From assembly GCA_000482145.1 (NCBI GenBank), contig AUXH01000501.1, positions 1-14,260 of the forward strand: a DNA stretch of 14,260 nucleotides. Direction: 5' to 3'. Shown here one piece after another: positions 6,997-14,251 of the stretch. The notes under the pieces are model-generated. The model was not told the origin of the DNA and ran no database searches. It worked only from the letters and a program-made list of their open reading frames with translations. The number at the start of each line of letters is the position of its first letter. The stretch's first letter is position 1. This DNA comes from Strigomonas culicis. Its lineage: Eukaryota; Euglenozoa; Kinetoplastea; Trypanosomatida; Trypanosomatidae. A program made the position numbers and the translations under genes.

Positions 6997-7989
6997 TTAG
7001 TCAGAGTCACTGTGATTCAGCTTATACCACCTTTTTTGCAGACGCGTCTTATGGCTTTGGTCCGCCTCCGAGGCGATGATAAGCGGCAGGGCGCGGCCAC
7101 CCACCCACGCGAGCAGGAAGGAGAGACGCCCGTACGTGATCTCCTCCATCACGAACTCGACGAGGCGCGCGGCGTATGTGATGAACCCAAACTGCAACAG
7201 GCACTGCAGCACGCGCAGCAGCGCCGCGTCGTAGACGCAAAACGTCCCGTCCACAGGTGCGGCGTCGGGCACCGCCTCCAGGTCCACCGCGGCGTAGACG
7301 GACGCCGACACCGCCGGCCCCACGTCCCGCACCTCCACGGCCGGCGGCGGGGCCGCGAGAGCGCCGGTCCGCGGCGCCAGTGCCGCGTAGCGCGCCTCCC
7401 AGTGCCGGTGGCGGTCCAACACCCCACGCTGCTCGTCGTGGAGGCGCCAGCCGAAGAAGCGCAGAACGACCACGTAGCTGTAGTGGATGCGGTCGAGCAT
7501 GCCGGGGTCGCGCAGCTGCCGGAAGTCGTGCGGCCGCATCCGCTGCGCCACGTAGGTGGCCACCATGTCCAGCGTGAGCGGTGCGCCGCTGGCAGCCTCC
7601 CTCCCCCCCTCCTCCTCCTCCGGTGGGGGTGGTGCCCGGCGGCACGCCTCCTGCAGCGCACCCACCGTCTGCCCGCGCGCCAGCACGGGGAAGAGCACGG
7701 CGAGCAGCAGCTTCCAGTTGCGCTGCAGCAGCGCCAGTCCGTCCTCGCCGGCGATCTGCTTCGCGTAGGACTCGTGCTGCGCCTCGGCGTCCAGCGTCGC
7801 CTCCGCCGTCGGGGGCATCAGTCGCCGGTGCAGCGCAATCGAGAAGAGGTCCTCCGTCCGCTCCGTGGCGTCGCCGGGTGGCGGCGGCCCCGCGGGCACC
7901 ACGACACGCACGGGGCGATGGCCTTGGTAGAAGGCGAGGCTCGGGTGTGCGTCGGCCGGCGCCGGCGTCCCGCTACGGTCCGCGTCCAT
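6997..7989 (-). CDS. OGFr conserved-region domain protein
   Basis: 330 residues from the ATG at 7989. The sequence matches the pattern of the opioid growth factor receptor (OGFr) conserved region: a short HPSLAFYQG opening (15-23), NWKLLLAVLFPV (91-102; the family has N-x-x-Y-I-Q-x-L-F-P), then LTLDMVATYVAQRM through DPGMLDRIHYSYVVVLRFFG and WRLHDEQRGVLDR (138-193), the WEARYAAL element (197-204), and the closing block ALLRVLQCLLQFGF-ITYAARLVEFVMEE (256-283). An acidic, Pro-rich linker (119-130) and a Pro/Ala linker (208-245) separate the helical blocks. No receptor function is implied. In animals the domain belongs to a nuclear-associated protein, and related proteins of unknown role occur in protists, fungi and bacteria. 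A longer frame opens at 8208, but its first 73 residues are encoded by UTR-like sequence and lie mostly upstream of the predicted splice acceptor. No signal peptide or clear transmembrane helix is seen. Function unknown. Confidence 0.8.
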   Translation of the reverse strand: MDADRSGTPAPADAHPSLAFYQGHRPVRVVVPAGPPPPGDATERTEDLFSIALHRRLMPPTAEATLDAEAQHESYAKQIAGEDGLALLQRNWKLLLAVLFPVLARGQTVGALQEACRRAPPPPEEEEGGREAASGAPLTLDMVATYVAQRMRPHDFRQLRDPGMLDRIHYSYVVVLRFFGWRLHDEQRGVLDRHRHWEARYAALAPRTGALAAPPPAVEVRDVGPAVSASVYAAVDLEAVPDAAPVDGTFCVYDAALLRVLQCLLQFGFITYAARLVEFVMEEITYGRLSFLLAWVGGRALPLIIASEADQSHKTRLQKRWYKLNHSDSD

Positions 7990-8118
7990 CACGGCACCGT
8001 AGGGACACGCACGATGAGAGAAGGAGACGGCACTCACGCTCGCGCTGTCCTTCGCGCTTCTTTTTTTCTTCTGTTTCTTTATTATGACCGCTTCTGAAGC
8101 GGGGCTTATCCCAACAGG

Positions 8119-8149
8119 CTTCCCAAATAGAAGAAGAATAGAAAAAGTG
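8119..8149 (-). promoter_or_regulatory. Predicted trans-splice acceptor for OGFr-domain gene
   Basis: The transcript-sense tract CTTTTTCTATTCTTCTTCTAT (about 8148-8128) is followed by the first AG at 8120-8119. The leader would be 129 nt and contains no ATG until 7989. This decides the start: the upstream ATG at 8208 would be removed, and no in-frame ATG lies between. Confidence 0.6.
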
Positions 8150-8237
8150 AAGTACCATGATACGTACGAGCGGTGCACAGATTCTCCTGCGCAGCAGCAG
8201 GTTGACATCCTGCAAAAAGGGCAATAGATCTGTCATT

Positions 8238-8255
8238 TTATTATTATTATTATTA
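8238..8255. repeat. (TTA)6 triplet microsatellite
   Basis: Six perfect TTA units on the plus strand, i.e. TAA units in the transcript, inside the predicted 3' UTR of the thioredoxin-fold gene. Nearby is a short AGG-type repeat (8271-8284). Confidence 0.9.
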
Positions 8256-8354
8256 TTGTTATGATTTGTAAGGAGGAGGAGGATGTTACACTAATGCACA
8301 AGGGGGTGTCTGAAGACCGTGAGAGCGACGACGGCGAAGGTGTAGCAGCGTCTT

Positions 8355-8891
8355 TCACTCGTCGTCCACGCGATGAAACGGGTGCAGCGACGGCAGCCGC
8401 ACGACCGGCCGCGCGACGGGGGCGCCGCGGTAGCGCCCGCGGAAGAGCTCCGTGTCGCCGTGGGCGCTGGGCAGCTGGTTCAGCTGCTGCGGCACGCCGT
8501 CCGCGCCGCTGCCGGTCTTCCACTGAAACCCAAACTGCACAATATCCTTCAAGAGCCGCTTCTCCTCCAGGGCCTTGACGTCGTGGATCGTCCCGACGAA
8601 CTTCTTGTTCACAAACAGCACCGGCAGGTCCGCCGTCCCCGCCGCCGCGGCGACCTGCTCCCGCAGCGCCGCGGCGTGCACGTGATGGTCGAGCTCGACC
8701 ACCTTCAGCCGCGTGCAGTACCACGCCACGTAGTGCCGCATGTGACCCGTCTCGATCGGCCGCGACCCGACCGTAAAGACGACTGCCCAGTACCGCTCGA
8801 GGTAGCGCGGCAGCGACGCGCTCACGAAGGGCCGGAAGGTCGGCGCGCCGCCACGAACACGGCTGGTTAGAACGACGAGCGTGACGCGCAT
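8355..8891 (-). CDS. Thioredoxin-fold protein, glutaredoxin/SH3BGR-like, without CxxC
   Basis: 178 residues from the ATG at 8891, 16 bases below a predicted acceptor AG. Residues 34-121 read as a compact thioredoxin fold. A first strand (YWAVVFTVGS, 34-43) is followed by a helix and the strand RLKVVELD (61-68). The diagnostic glutaredoxin C-half comes next: LPVLFVNKKFVGTIHDVKAL (89-108) with the cis-Pro position at Pro90, then EEKRLLKDIVQFGF (109-122). The order and the loop resemble the SH3BGR/SH3BGRL branch. The site where glutaredoxins carry CPYC reads VGSRP (41-45), and the only cysteine (Cys59) is elsewhere, so thiol-disulfide catalysis by the usual mechanism is unlikely. The N-terminal 30 and C-terminal 50 residues (Gly/Pro/Arg-rich, ending RVDDE) are not recognisable. 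No targeting peptide is obvious. Likely a binding or scaffold version of the fold; its partner is unknown. Confidence 0.75.
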   Translation of the reverse strand: MRVTLVVLTSRVRGGAPTFRPFVSASLPRYLERYWAVVFTVGSRPIETGHMRHYVAWYCTRLKVVELDHHVHAAALREQVAAAAGTADLPVLFVNKKFVGTIHDVKALEEKRLLKDIVQFGFQWKTGSGADGVPQQLNQLPSAHGDTELFRGRYRGAPVARPVVRLPSLHPFHRVDDE

Positions 8892-8907
8892 CGGTGTTTC
8901 TATGCTT

Positions 8908-8950
8908 CTTCAGCACAAGAGAGAGAAAAGGGGGAGGAAAACGAGAGAGA
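8908..8950 (-). promoter_or_regulatory. Predicted trans-splice acceptor for thioredoxin-fold gene
   Basis: A long, strong transcript-sense pyrimidine tract (about 8950-8918, CTCTCTCG then TTTTCCTCCCCC and TTTTCTCTCTCTT) is followed by the first AG at 8909-8908, with another at 8906-8905. The leader is about 16 nt, with no ATG before 8891. The 239-base spacer up to 9130 otherwise holds only the 3' UTR of the Pif1-like gene. Confidence 0.7.
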
Positions 8951-9130
8951 TTCAAAAAGAGAGGAGAAGCAAACTCCATGCAGTAGCTCACAGAAGTACA
9001 CAATGCACAACAACTCGCCCAACAGCAGCGCCAAGGGGCTCCCGTAGGATTCGTGAAGCGTCCGCAACACAACAAACGAAAAAAAAAAACGTATATATGT
9101 AAAGAACAGCATCAACCCGCCACCCTCTTG

Positions 9131-11086
9131 TTATCTGGATTTGGGTAGCATAGAGCGCGAGAAGGAGCGCATCGTGTGCAGGTCACGCTTGTCCAGGCCG
9201 AGCTCGAGCGCGAGTTGCCGCGTGCGCAGCGGCAGAAACTCGTTGTCCGCGCTGACCTCGCGCATCATGGGGCCGCAGGAGAGCCGGTGCGCCTCCCACT
9301 GCCGCCACTCCACGCCCTGCCCGCAGTCCATGCACATGACGATCTGGTGCTTCTCCATGTGCGGGTCCAGGATCTCGAGCGGGATCGTCTTGCTGCACTC
9401 ACTGCACCACCGCACCGCGTGCACGCACGCATTCCAGTGGTCGAAGAAGTCCTCCTTCGCGATGAAGGACTTGCAGTTGCGGCACCACTGCTCCGGCGCG
9501 TCCGACAGCGGCTTCTGTTCAATCTGATGGTAATAAATGCGCGTCGGCTCGTGCACCATCCCGTCCAGATGGGCAAAGTCGGACGTGCTGCGGAGGGTGA
9601 AGTCCTCGAAGGTGCGCATGCGGGACAGCAGATTGCCCAAGTCGTTCGTGTCTGCCATGCGCCTGCCGTTGACGTTGACGCGGTAGGCGTGGCCGTAGCT
9701 GACCATGCTCAGTGGACAGAGGCGCTGCCGCGGGAAGACGGGAAACTGCTGCAGCTCGTAGCGCACTTCGGGGTAGTCCGGGTGGTAGCTCACGACGCGC
9801 ATCCGCGGCAGGTCGACCGTGCGCTGCGCCTCGATGAAGTGCACGGTGAGGTAGTGCTCCTTCACGTTCAGCACCTCGCCCACCGCGCCGGCGGCCACGC
9901 CGAAGGCGGCCTGCCCGTCCAGCAGGAGGTGCACCGGGTTGCCGGGCACGACGCTAAGCGAATCCACGAGGCCGAAGGAGGCCGGCATGGAGGACTGCAC
10001 GAGGAGGTTGACCAGGTAGTTGCCCGTCTCGAGCTGCTTCAGCGCGCGATAGCGCGTCGGCATCACCCGCACGGTCGGCTGTTTCGGAAACCGCGGCGTG
10101 AACTTTGTGATGCTGTCCACGTTGGAAATCATGTTGTCATTACGCAGTGCGTGGAGGGGGGACGGGGCACCCCCCGCAGGCTCGTCCTCACTGTTTGAGT
10201 CGGGTCGCGCGGCCTGCCGCTCTTCCATCTCCTCCACCTCTTCTCCCTCTTCCTCCTCCTCGCCGTGTCGGTCACGGCTCATCGCCGTCGTGCTCGCCGA
10301 TAGCAGCTGCGCCTCGCGCTTGTTCGCCATCGACCTCGCCTCCAGCTGCAGCATGTCGTCCAGCGTCAGCGTGCCGTAGAGGGCCTTCTCGGTGAAGACG
10401 CTCAGGTCCGGGTCCTGCCCGTGCGTGTGGTGCAGCACCTGCTGCACGGGGAACCACTCCCCCCACTGCGCGAGCTGGAACGCATAGCCGCCTGTGTCGC
10501 TCGTCGGGTGCACGGGCAGGCGCCAGAAGTCGGCCGCCGCAAACACACGAAGGCCGCCGAAGGGCTTCGAGGGCACCCCGCGCTGCCGCCGCGCGACGGC
10601 GTCCATCGAGAGGAGCACGACGGGCGCCACCTTCTCCAGCGCGTCCAAGATAAGCACGTCCGCGGTGCAGAGGCTCGGGTAGCACCCATTGTAGGTCGAC
10701 TCCACGAGGCGGGCGTGGCGCTCGAGCGTGCCCTCGAGCTGCTCCTGCGAGGGCAGCTCGTCGCGACTGATGCGCAGTCCGATGAAGTGAGGCAGTAGAT
10801 AGCCGTCGAGGCGGTTCGCGCGGAGGCTGTCCCCCGAGACATAGGCCACCCGCTTCTTCTCCCGCTTCTCGAAGTGCTCCCCGATCGCCTTCAGCAGTGT
10901 GAGTTTTCCCGTGTGGTAGTGGCCGCAGAAGAGGGCATTCGAGTTCTTTTTCACAATCTGACGCACCTTGTCCTGCGTGGAACGGCTCCCCACGTGACGC
11001 AGCTCCTTGTAGTCTCCAACAAAACCATTGGGATCTATCTCTCGGACTAGGTAAGAGAAGAGCAGACGCGTCGATCTAGATAGCAT
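9131..11086 (-). CDS. Degenerate Pif1-helicase-like protein with three C-terminal zinc fingers
   Basis: 651 residues. The N-terminus MLSRSTRLLFSYLVREI is short, basic and amphipathic, suggesting mitochondrial import. Residues 45-250 follow the Pif1 helicase core: Walker A as CGHYHTGKLT (54-63; family GxAGTGKS/T), LILDALEK (145-152; family LIIDEISM), MDAVARRQRG plus PFGGLRVFAAADFWRLPV (161-191; family FGGxQxxxxGDFFQLPPV), YAFQLAQW (201-208) and the GTLTLDDM element (238-245). Residues 382-430 resemble the Pif1 'GxxVMLLxN...GLVNGxxGxV' block. The Walker B Glu is Ala149, and the usual motif VI (VHKSQG) is not visible. An acidic low-complexity stretch (274-303) interrupts the core. The C-terminus has three evenly spaced C-x2-C-x11-H-x3-C/H fingers (535-554, 561-580, 585-604), similar to TRAF-type fingers. 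I infer a non-unwinding, possibly nucleic-acid-binding derivative. Trypanosomatids have several mitochondrial Pif1 paralogues, and TbPIF8 is described as lacking key helicase motifs. Orthology to it is possible but unproven. Confidence 0.8.
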   Translation of the reverse strand: MLSRSTRLLFSYLVREIDPNGFVGDYKELRHVGSRSTQDKVRQIVKKNSNALFCGHYHTGKLTLLKAIGEHFEKREKKRVAYVSGDSLRANRLDGYLLPHFIGLRISRDELPSQEQLEGTLERHARLVESTYNGCYPSLCTADVLILDALEKVAPVVLLSMDAVARRQRGVPSKPFGGLRVFAAADFWRLPVHPTSDTGGYAFQLAQWGEWFPVQQVLHHTHGQDPDLSVFTEKALYGTLTLDDMLQLEARSMANKREAQLLSASTTAMSRDRHGEEEEEGEEVEEMEERQAARPDSNSEDEPAGGAPSPLHALRNDNMISNVDSITKFTPRFPKQPTVRVMPTRYRALKQLETGNYLVNLLVQSSMPASFGLVDSLSVVPGNPVHLLLDGQAAFGVAAGAVGEVLNVKEHYLTVHFIEAQRTVDLPRMRVVSYHPDYPEVRYELQQFPVFPRQRLCPLSMVSYGHAYRVNVNGRRMADTNDLGNLLSRMRTFEDFTLRSTSDFAHLDGMVHEPTRIYYHQIEQKPLSDAPEQWCRNCKSFIAKEDFFDHWNACVHAVRWCSECSKTIPLEILDPHMEKHQIVMCMDCGQGVEWRQWEAHRLSCGPMMREVSADNEFLPLRTRQLALELGLDKRDLHTMRSFSRSMLPKSR

Positions 11087-11580
11087 TATAATATATGTGA
11101 AAAGTTAAAAGAAATGAAAAGGATTCTTCAGTGATTGTTCTGTTTACGAATCTCTACTCCAACGGTACGGCCGTTCTTGCAGTAATTGGACACACGAAAC
11201 GAAACAAGCGAGAAAAAAAAGGGGGGAGGAAGGAGAAAGCAATAGTTCAGTAAAGTCGACGCATTGCAATAGCAACAAAACACAATGCGCACAATGGTGT
11301 TGTACTCCTGATTGTTTGTTGTAACGATAACAACAGGATGATGTACGGTAGTAGTTATGTGTAAACAACGTGGTTATAAACAAATTAAAACAGACACAAT
11401 TATTAAGATAATCCCATAAAGGAAAACGCAACAGCAATAAAACAAAAGCAAAAACTAAGACAAAGGAAGAAGTTAAAGGGGGAAAAAATGTGTTAACGAA
11501 ACTTATGTTGCTCTAAATACCCCTTTCTCTCCTCTGCTACTTGTGCTTGTTTATTTCTTTCATTCACCGTAAAGGTGCAT
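11087..11580 (-). other. Spacer between DNAJC11-like gene and Pif1-like gene
   Basis: 494 bases of A/T-rich sequence. It should contain the 3' UTR of the DNAJC11-like mRNA and the leader of the Pif1-like mRNA. Transcript-sense pyrimidine tracts occur near 11488-11475 and 11239-11210. A 97-codon open frame here (11437-11144) is Cys/Leu/Phe-rich translation of pyrimidine tract sequence and I do not call it. No RNA gene was recognised. Confidence 0.65.
11176..11239 (-). promoter_or_regulatory. Predicted trans-splice acceptor for Pif1-like gene
   Basis: The strongest transcript-sense tract in this spacer (11239-11210, TTTCTCCTTCCTCCCCCC then eight Ts) is followed by the first AG at 11177-11176. 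The leader is 89 nt with no ATG before 11086. A weaker tract (about 11122-11098) has its first AG only inside codon 4 of the gene, which would destroy the start. Confidence 0.6.
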
Positions 11581-13977
11581 CTAGGATACCAAATGGTCTC
11601 GCTGCGGGAGAATCACCTCATCCTCATCATTGTACACCACCACATGTCGCTTCTTTTGGAACCAGTAGGTAATCTTGAGCTCCTTCTTCTCCGGGGTGTA
11701 CGGGTCTGGGTCGCAGAAGCCGACCAGCTTGCTCTTGGTGCCGCCGGGCAGCGACAGCGCAGAGTCCCGCACGAGGTTCTGCAGGGCGATGGTGACGTCC
11801 AGCGCGAGCGGGATGACCGTCTCCTGGCCGGCCGCGTCCAGGGAGGCGGAGGACCCGAACCTGGTCTGCTCCGCCTTGGGCTTCTCCGTGTGCCGCAGGA
11901 AGCACTTCACGATGCCGTCCGCGACGGTGGACACGAAGGTGGAGAGCCACGGGCGGCGGCGCCGCAGCCCCGGCTCCTCCGCCCGCGGCGGCGACGCCCC
12001 CGCCGGCAGCAGGAGCGCCGGATCGCAGTACTCTGGCTCCAGCACGCCGTACTGAGCGTTGATGATCACCAGGCCGCCCTTGCGGTCCTCCGCCGCGCTG
12101 CCCTGCATCACGGCCAGCTCGAGCGCGCGCTGCTCCAGCAAGGCGCGCTGGTACGCAATGTCCATCTCGGCCAGGTGCTCCTTGCGCTGGTGGAGGTAGT
12201 ACTTGGCGGCGTTCGCGCGCGCGTAGGGGCGGTAGAGCAGGCGGCTCATGCGGTACACCATCAGCGGCACGGAGAGCCACAGCACCGCCCGGCTGATCTC
12301 GGGGGAGATGAGCGCGATGATGGGGATGCTGATGCGGTGCTGGCCACGCTCGTACAGCAGGGAGATCTGGTTCACCACCGCAAACTGGGAGCTGGCGACG
12401 AGAAAATAAGGCGGAGCGATGGGGCTGATGGAGTACGGGAGGATGGTCATGAAGCCGATGCCGTAGTGCTTGAGGGCGCTCTTGTAGTACCACGCCTCGA
12501 ATCCAACGTGGGTCTGACCACTAAAGGGGGAGCAGTTGACGGTGTACTGCACGCGGCCGCAGGCGGGCCGGCGGTTCGCGTCCTTCGTGTCAATGCCGTA
12601 GAGAAGGAAGGAAACGGTGTACAGCGAGACGGTCATCCCATGGTAGGAGATGTAGGTCGTGAGGCCTTGCTGTCCCTTGTTGTCCCCGGACTTGAGCTGG
12701 CTGCGGAAGAAGCCATACTGAAAGAGAGAGAAGGCCAGCGTGTTCTCAAGCGAGGTGAACTCGGACAGCTTGCGCTCTAACGTCAGCTCCAGCTTGTCGA
12801 GAAAGCGGCCGCGGTTGACCAGCGTCAACTTGTGGCGCAGCGTCCAGATGGGTGACAGCAGCCGCTGGTAGAGAAAGGTGCTCTTCAGCCCCATCACCTC
12901 CGCGCGCAGCGTCAGTGCGTAGCTCCGGATGCTGTCCCGCTGATACTCCGCCTCCGCCGTCGCGCTCACGGAGGCCTTGCGGCCCTCGCTGCGCGCCTCC
13001 GAGCGGAGCAGAATGGCGAGCCGCGGCGACACCGTGTGGACGAAGGAGTGGCGCATGGTGACGCTCTTGGGCACCACCGCCATGTTGAGCGCCTCGTACG
13101 CCGTCAGCGGCCGCCGCGTGATGCGCTGCGGGCCGGCTGCCACCGCCTCGCCCGCCGCCGCGCCATCGCCCGCGCCGTCAGCCTTCGCGGCGGCCGCCAC
13201 CGCCATCTGGGTGCGGATGCGCGACTGCAGCTCTTCGCCCGGCACTAACACGATCTGCTTCTTGCCGTTGATCTCCACTTCCATCGCGGCCATGTGTGCG
13301 GTCACGGGGCCGGCCGGCGCCGCCGCGGTGGCGGTGGGCGGCTGCGTGTCGGCTGTCTCTGACTGGCTGGCAACGGACGCGGTTGTCTTTCCATGACTCG
13401 CGACAGGAGGAGAAGAGGAAGAGGCTTCTTCCTTGTGCGCCGCGGCCGCGTCCGGCGGCCCCGCCGGGGGTACCGGTGGGGGTGGGGTCGATAGCTCCTG
13501 CACGAGCGGCAGGGTGGGCAGGAAGAGGTGCGCAACGGAGAAGTTCACCGCAACGTCTGTCGTCGCAGAGAGCATTTTGGCCGTCCGCTCCAGGTTTGAC
13601 TGTCGCTCCAGTGAATGGATAAAGTCAATCACATCGTGGCGCGACTGCACATTGCGGGGCACCAGCTCAAAGCCGCGGATGCCGCGCAGCCCCGCTGCGT
13701 CGTAGGCCGCCCGCTGCCGCTCATCTGAGAGCACCGTGTAGGCGTCTTGTAGCTCCTGAAAGCGCGTGTTCATCGCATCCTTGGCCTCCTCGGATTCGTT
13801 GGCGTGCTTGTCCGTGTGGTAGCGCTGGCTCAAGTGCAGAAAAGCTTGACGAATCTCCTGCGGGGTCGCACGCTCGGAGACACCAAGAGTCGCATAGTAA
13901 CCACCCGCGTCCGTCTCCTGGGTCGGATACGCCTCCACATCAGCCGTCGAAAACGGATCGTTGCCTTCGGTTGGCAT
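11581..13977 (-). CDS. DNAJC11: DNAJC11-like J-domain protein with HTD in place of HPD
   Basis: 798 residues. The J-domain is near the N-terminus (27-95: YYATLGVSERATPQEIRQAF, then LSQRYHTDKHANE, then FQELQDAYTVLSDERQRAAYD). The loop tripeptide that triggers Hsp70 ATPase is H54-T55-D56; the Pro codon is an ACG Thr codon. A Pro/Ala/Ser-rich low-complexity insert covers about 164-282. The middle (about 300-585) alternates polar and hydrophobic residues, as in the beta-rich centre of DNAJC11, and includes a hydrophobic stretch (550-583). The C-terminus is the DUF3395 region of DNAJC11: GGLVIINAQYG (634-644) and LALDVTIALQNLVRDSALSL (724-743), then GFCDPDPYTPEKKELKITYW (753-772). Animal DNAJC11 is about 560 residues and sits at the mitochondrial outer membrane, where it associates with MICOS and SAM and supports crista organisation. 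A similar place is inferred here. The larger size is mostly the insert. No cleavable presequence is visible, which fits an outer-membrane protein. Confidence 0.87.
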   Translation of the reverse strand: MPTEGNDPFSTADVEAYPTQETDAGGYYATLGVSERATPQEIRQAFLHLSQRYHTDKHANESEEAKDAMNTRFQELQDAYTVLSDERQRAAYDAAGLRGIRGFELVPRNVQSRHDVIDFIHSLERQSNLERTAKMLSATTDVAVNFSVAHLFLPTLPLVQELSTPPPPVPPAGPPDAAAAHKEEASSSSPPVASHGKTTASVASQSETADTQPPTATAAAPAGPVTAHMAAMEVEINGKKQIVLVPGEELQSRIRTQMAVAAAAKADGAGDGAAAGEAVAAGPQRITRRPLTAYEALNMAVVPKSVTMRHSFVHTVSPRLAILLRSEARSEGRKASVSATAEAEYQRDSIRSYALTLRAEVMGLKSTFLYQRLLSPIWTLRHKLTLVNRGRFLDKLELTLERKLSEFTSLENTLAFSLFQYGFFRSQLKSGDNKGQQGLTTYISYHGMTVSLYTVSFLLYGIDTKDANRRPACGRVQYTVNCSPFSGQTHVGFEAWYYKSALKHYGIGFMTILPYSISPIAPPYFLVASSQFAVVNQISLLYERGQHRISIPIIALISPEISRAVLWLSVPLMVYRMSRLLYRPYARANAAKYYLHQRKEHLAEMDIAYQRALLEQRALELAVMQGSAAEDRKGGLVIINAQYGVLEPEYCDPALLLPAGASPPRAEEPGLRRRRPWLSTFVSTVADGIVKCFLRHTEKPKAEQTRFGSSASLDAAGQETVIPLALDVTIALQNLVRDSALSLPGGTKSKLVGFCDPDPYTPEKKELKITYWFQKKRHVVVYNDEDEVILPQRDHLVS

Positions 13978-14077
13978 AGGGTGCGCTGGTCTTATGCTGC
14001 TCTCGCTCTCGCTCTATCTACTCTTGCCGCAATTTGGCTGCTCGTAGCAATAGATTGCGAACAGAAAACACTACTTG

Positions 14078-14098
14078 CTAAGACAAGGGGGGAGAAGT
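14078..14098 (-). promoter_or_regulatory. Predicted trans-splice acceptor for DNAJC11-like gene
   Basis: The transcript-sense tract TTCTCCCCCCTTGTCTTAG (14096-14078) ends directly in an AG at 14079-14078. The leader would be 100 nt with no ATG before 13977. Its last part contains a purine repeat (AGAGCGAGAGCGAGAG sense, about 14015-14000). Confidence 0.6.
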
Positions 14099-14203
14099 AG
14101 CAGTAGATGCGTCGTGTAACACGTCAAAATAAGAGAGCCAAAGAACGACAACAACAAAAAATGTTGGATAGAACGAGTGGGGTCAATCAAACGTATGAAT
14201 AAG

Positions 14204-14205
<2 letters not shown>

Positions 14206-14251
<46 letters not shown>

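Larger units (their letters stand above)
7990..8354 (-). other. Spacer between thioredoxin-fold gene and OGFr-domain gene
   Basis: 365 bases. From 8354 downward it should hold the 3' UTR of the thioredoxin-fold gene, including a TTA triplet repeat, then the acceptor at about 8119 and the leader of the OGFr-domain gene. The purine-rich stretch 8087-8060 (transcript sense) follows the acceptor. No further gene is seen. Confidence 0.65.

Noticed and set aside
450..7000. Numerous A homopolymers as possible integrated poly(A) tails of retroelements
   Set aside because: They lie in every spacer at the positions expected for trans-splicing polypyrimidine tracts on the other strand. No target-site duplications or element-coded frames are seen.
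6964..8097. 377-codon open frame on the plus strand
   Set aside because: Antisense to the OGFr-domain gene. Low-complexity Arg/His-rich product.
7990..8208. 73-residue N-terminal extension of the OGFr-domain protein, with a hydrophobic segment that could pass for a signal anchor
   Set aside because: It is translation of UTR-like sequence (pyrimidine tract giving FSILLLF, then a Lys run). The predicted splice acceptor at 8120-8119 removes the upstream ATG.
8233..9075. 280-codon minus-strand open frame overlapping the thioredoxin-fold gene
   Set aside because: It is in another frame. The overlap region is Arg/Ala-rich shadow, while the 178-residue frame carries the glutaredoxin-like signature and a well-placed start.
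9176..10198. 340-codon open frame on the plus strand
   Set aside because: Antisense to the Pif1-like gene, whose reading frame shows recognisable motifs and zinc fingers.
11575..12780. 401-codon open frame on the plus strand
   Set aside because: Antisense to the DNAJC11-like gene. No domain and shadow-type composition.
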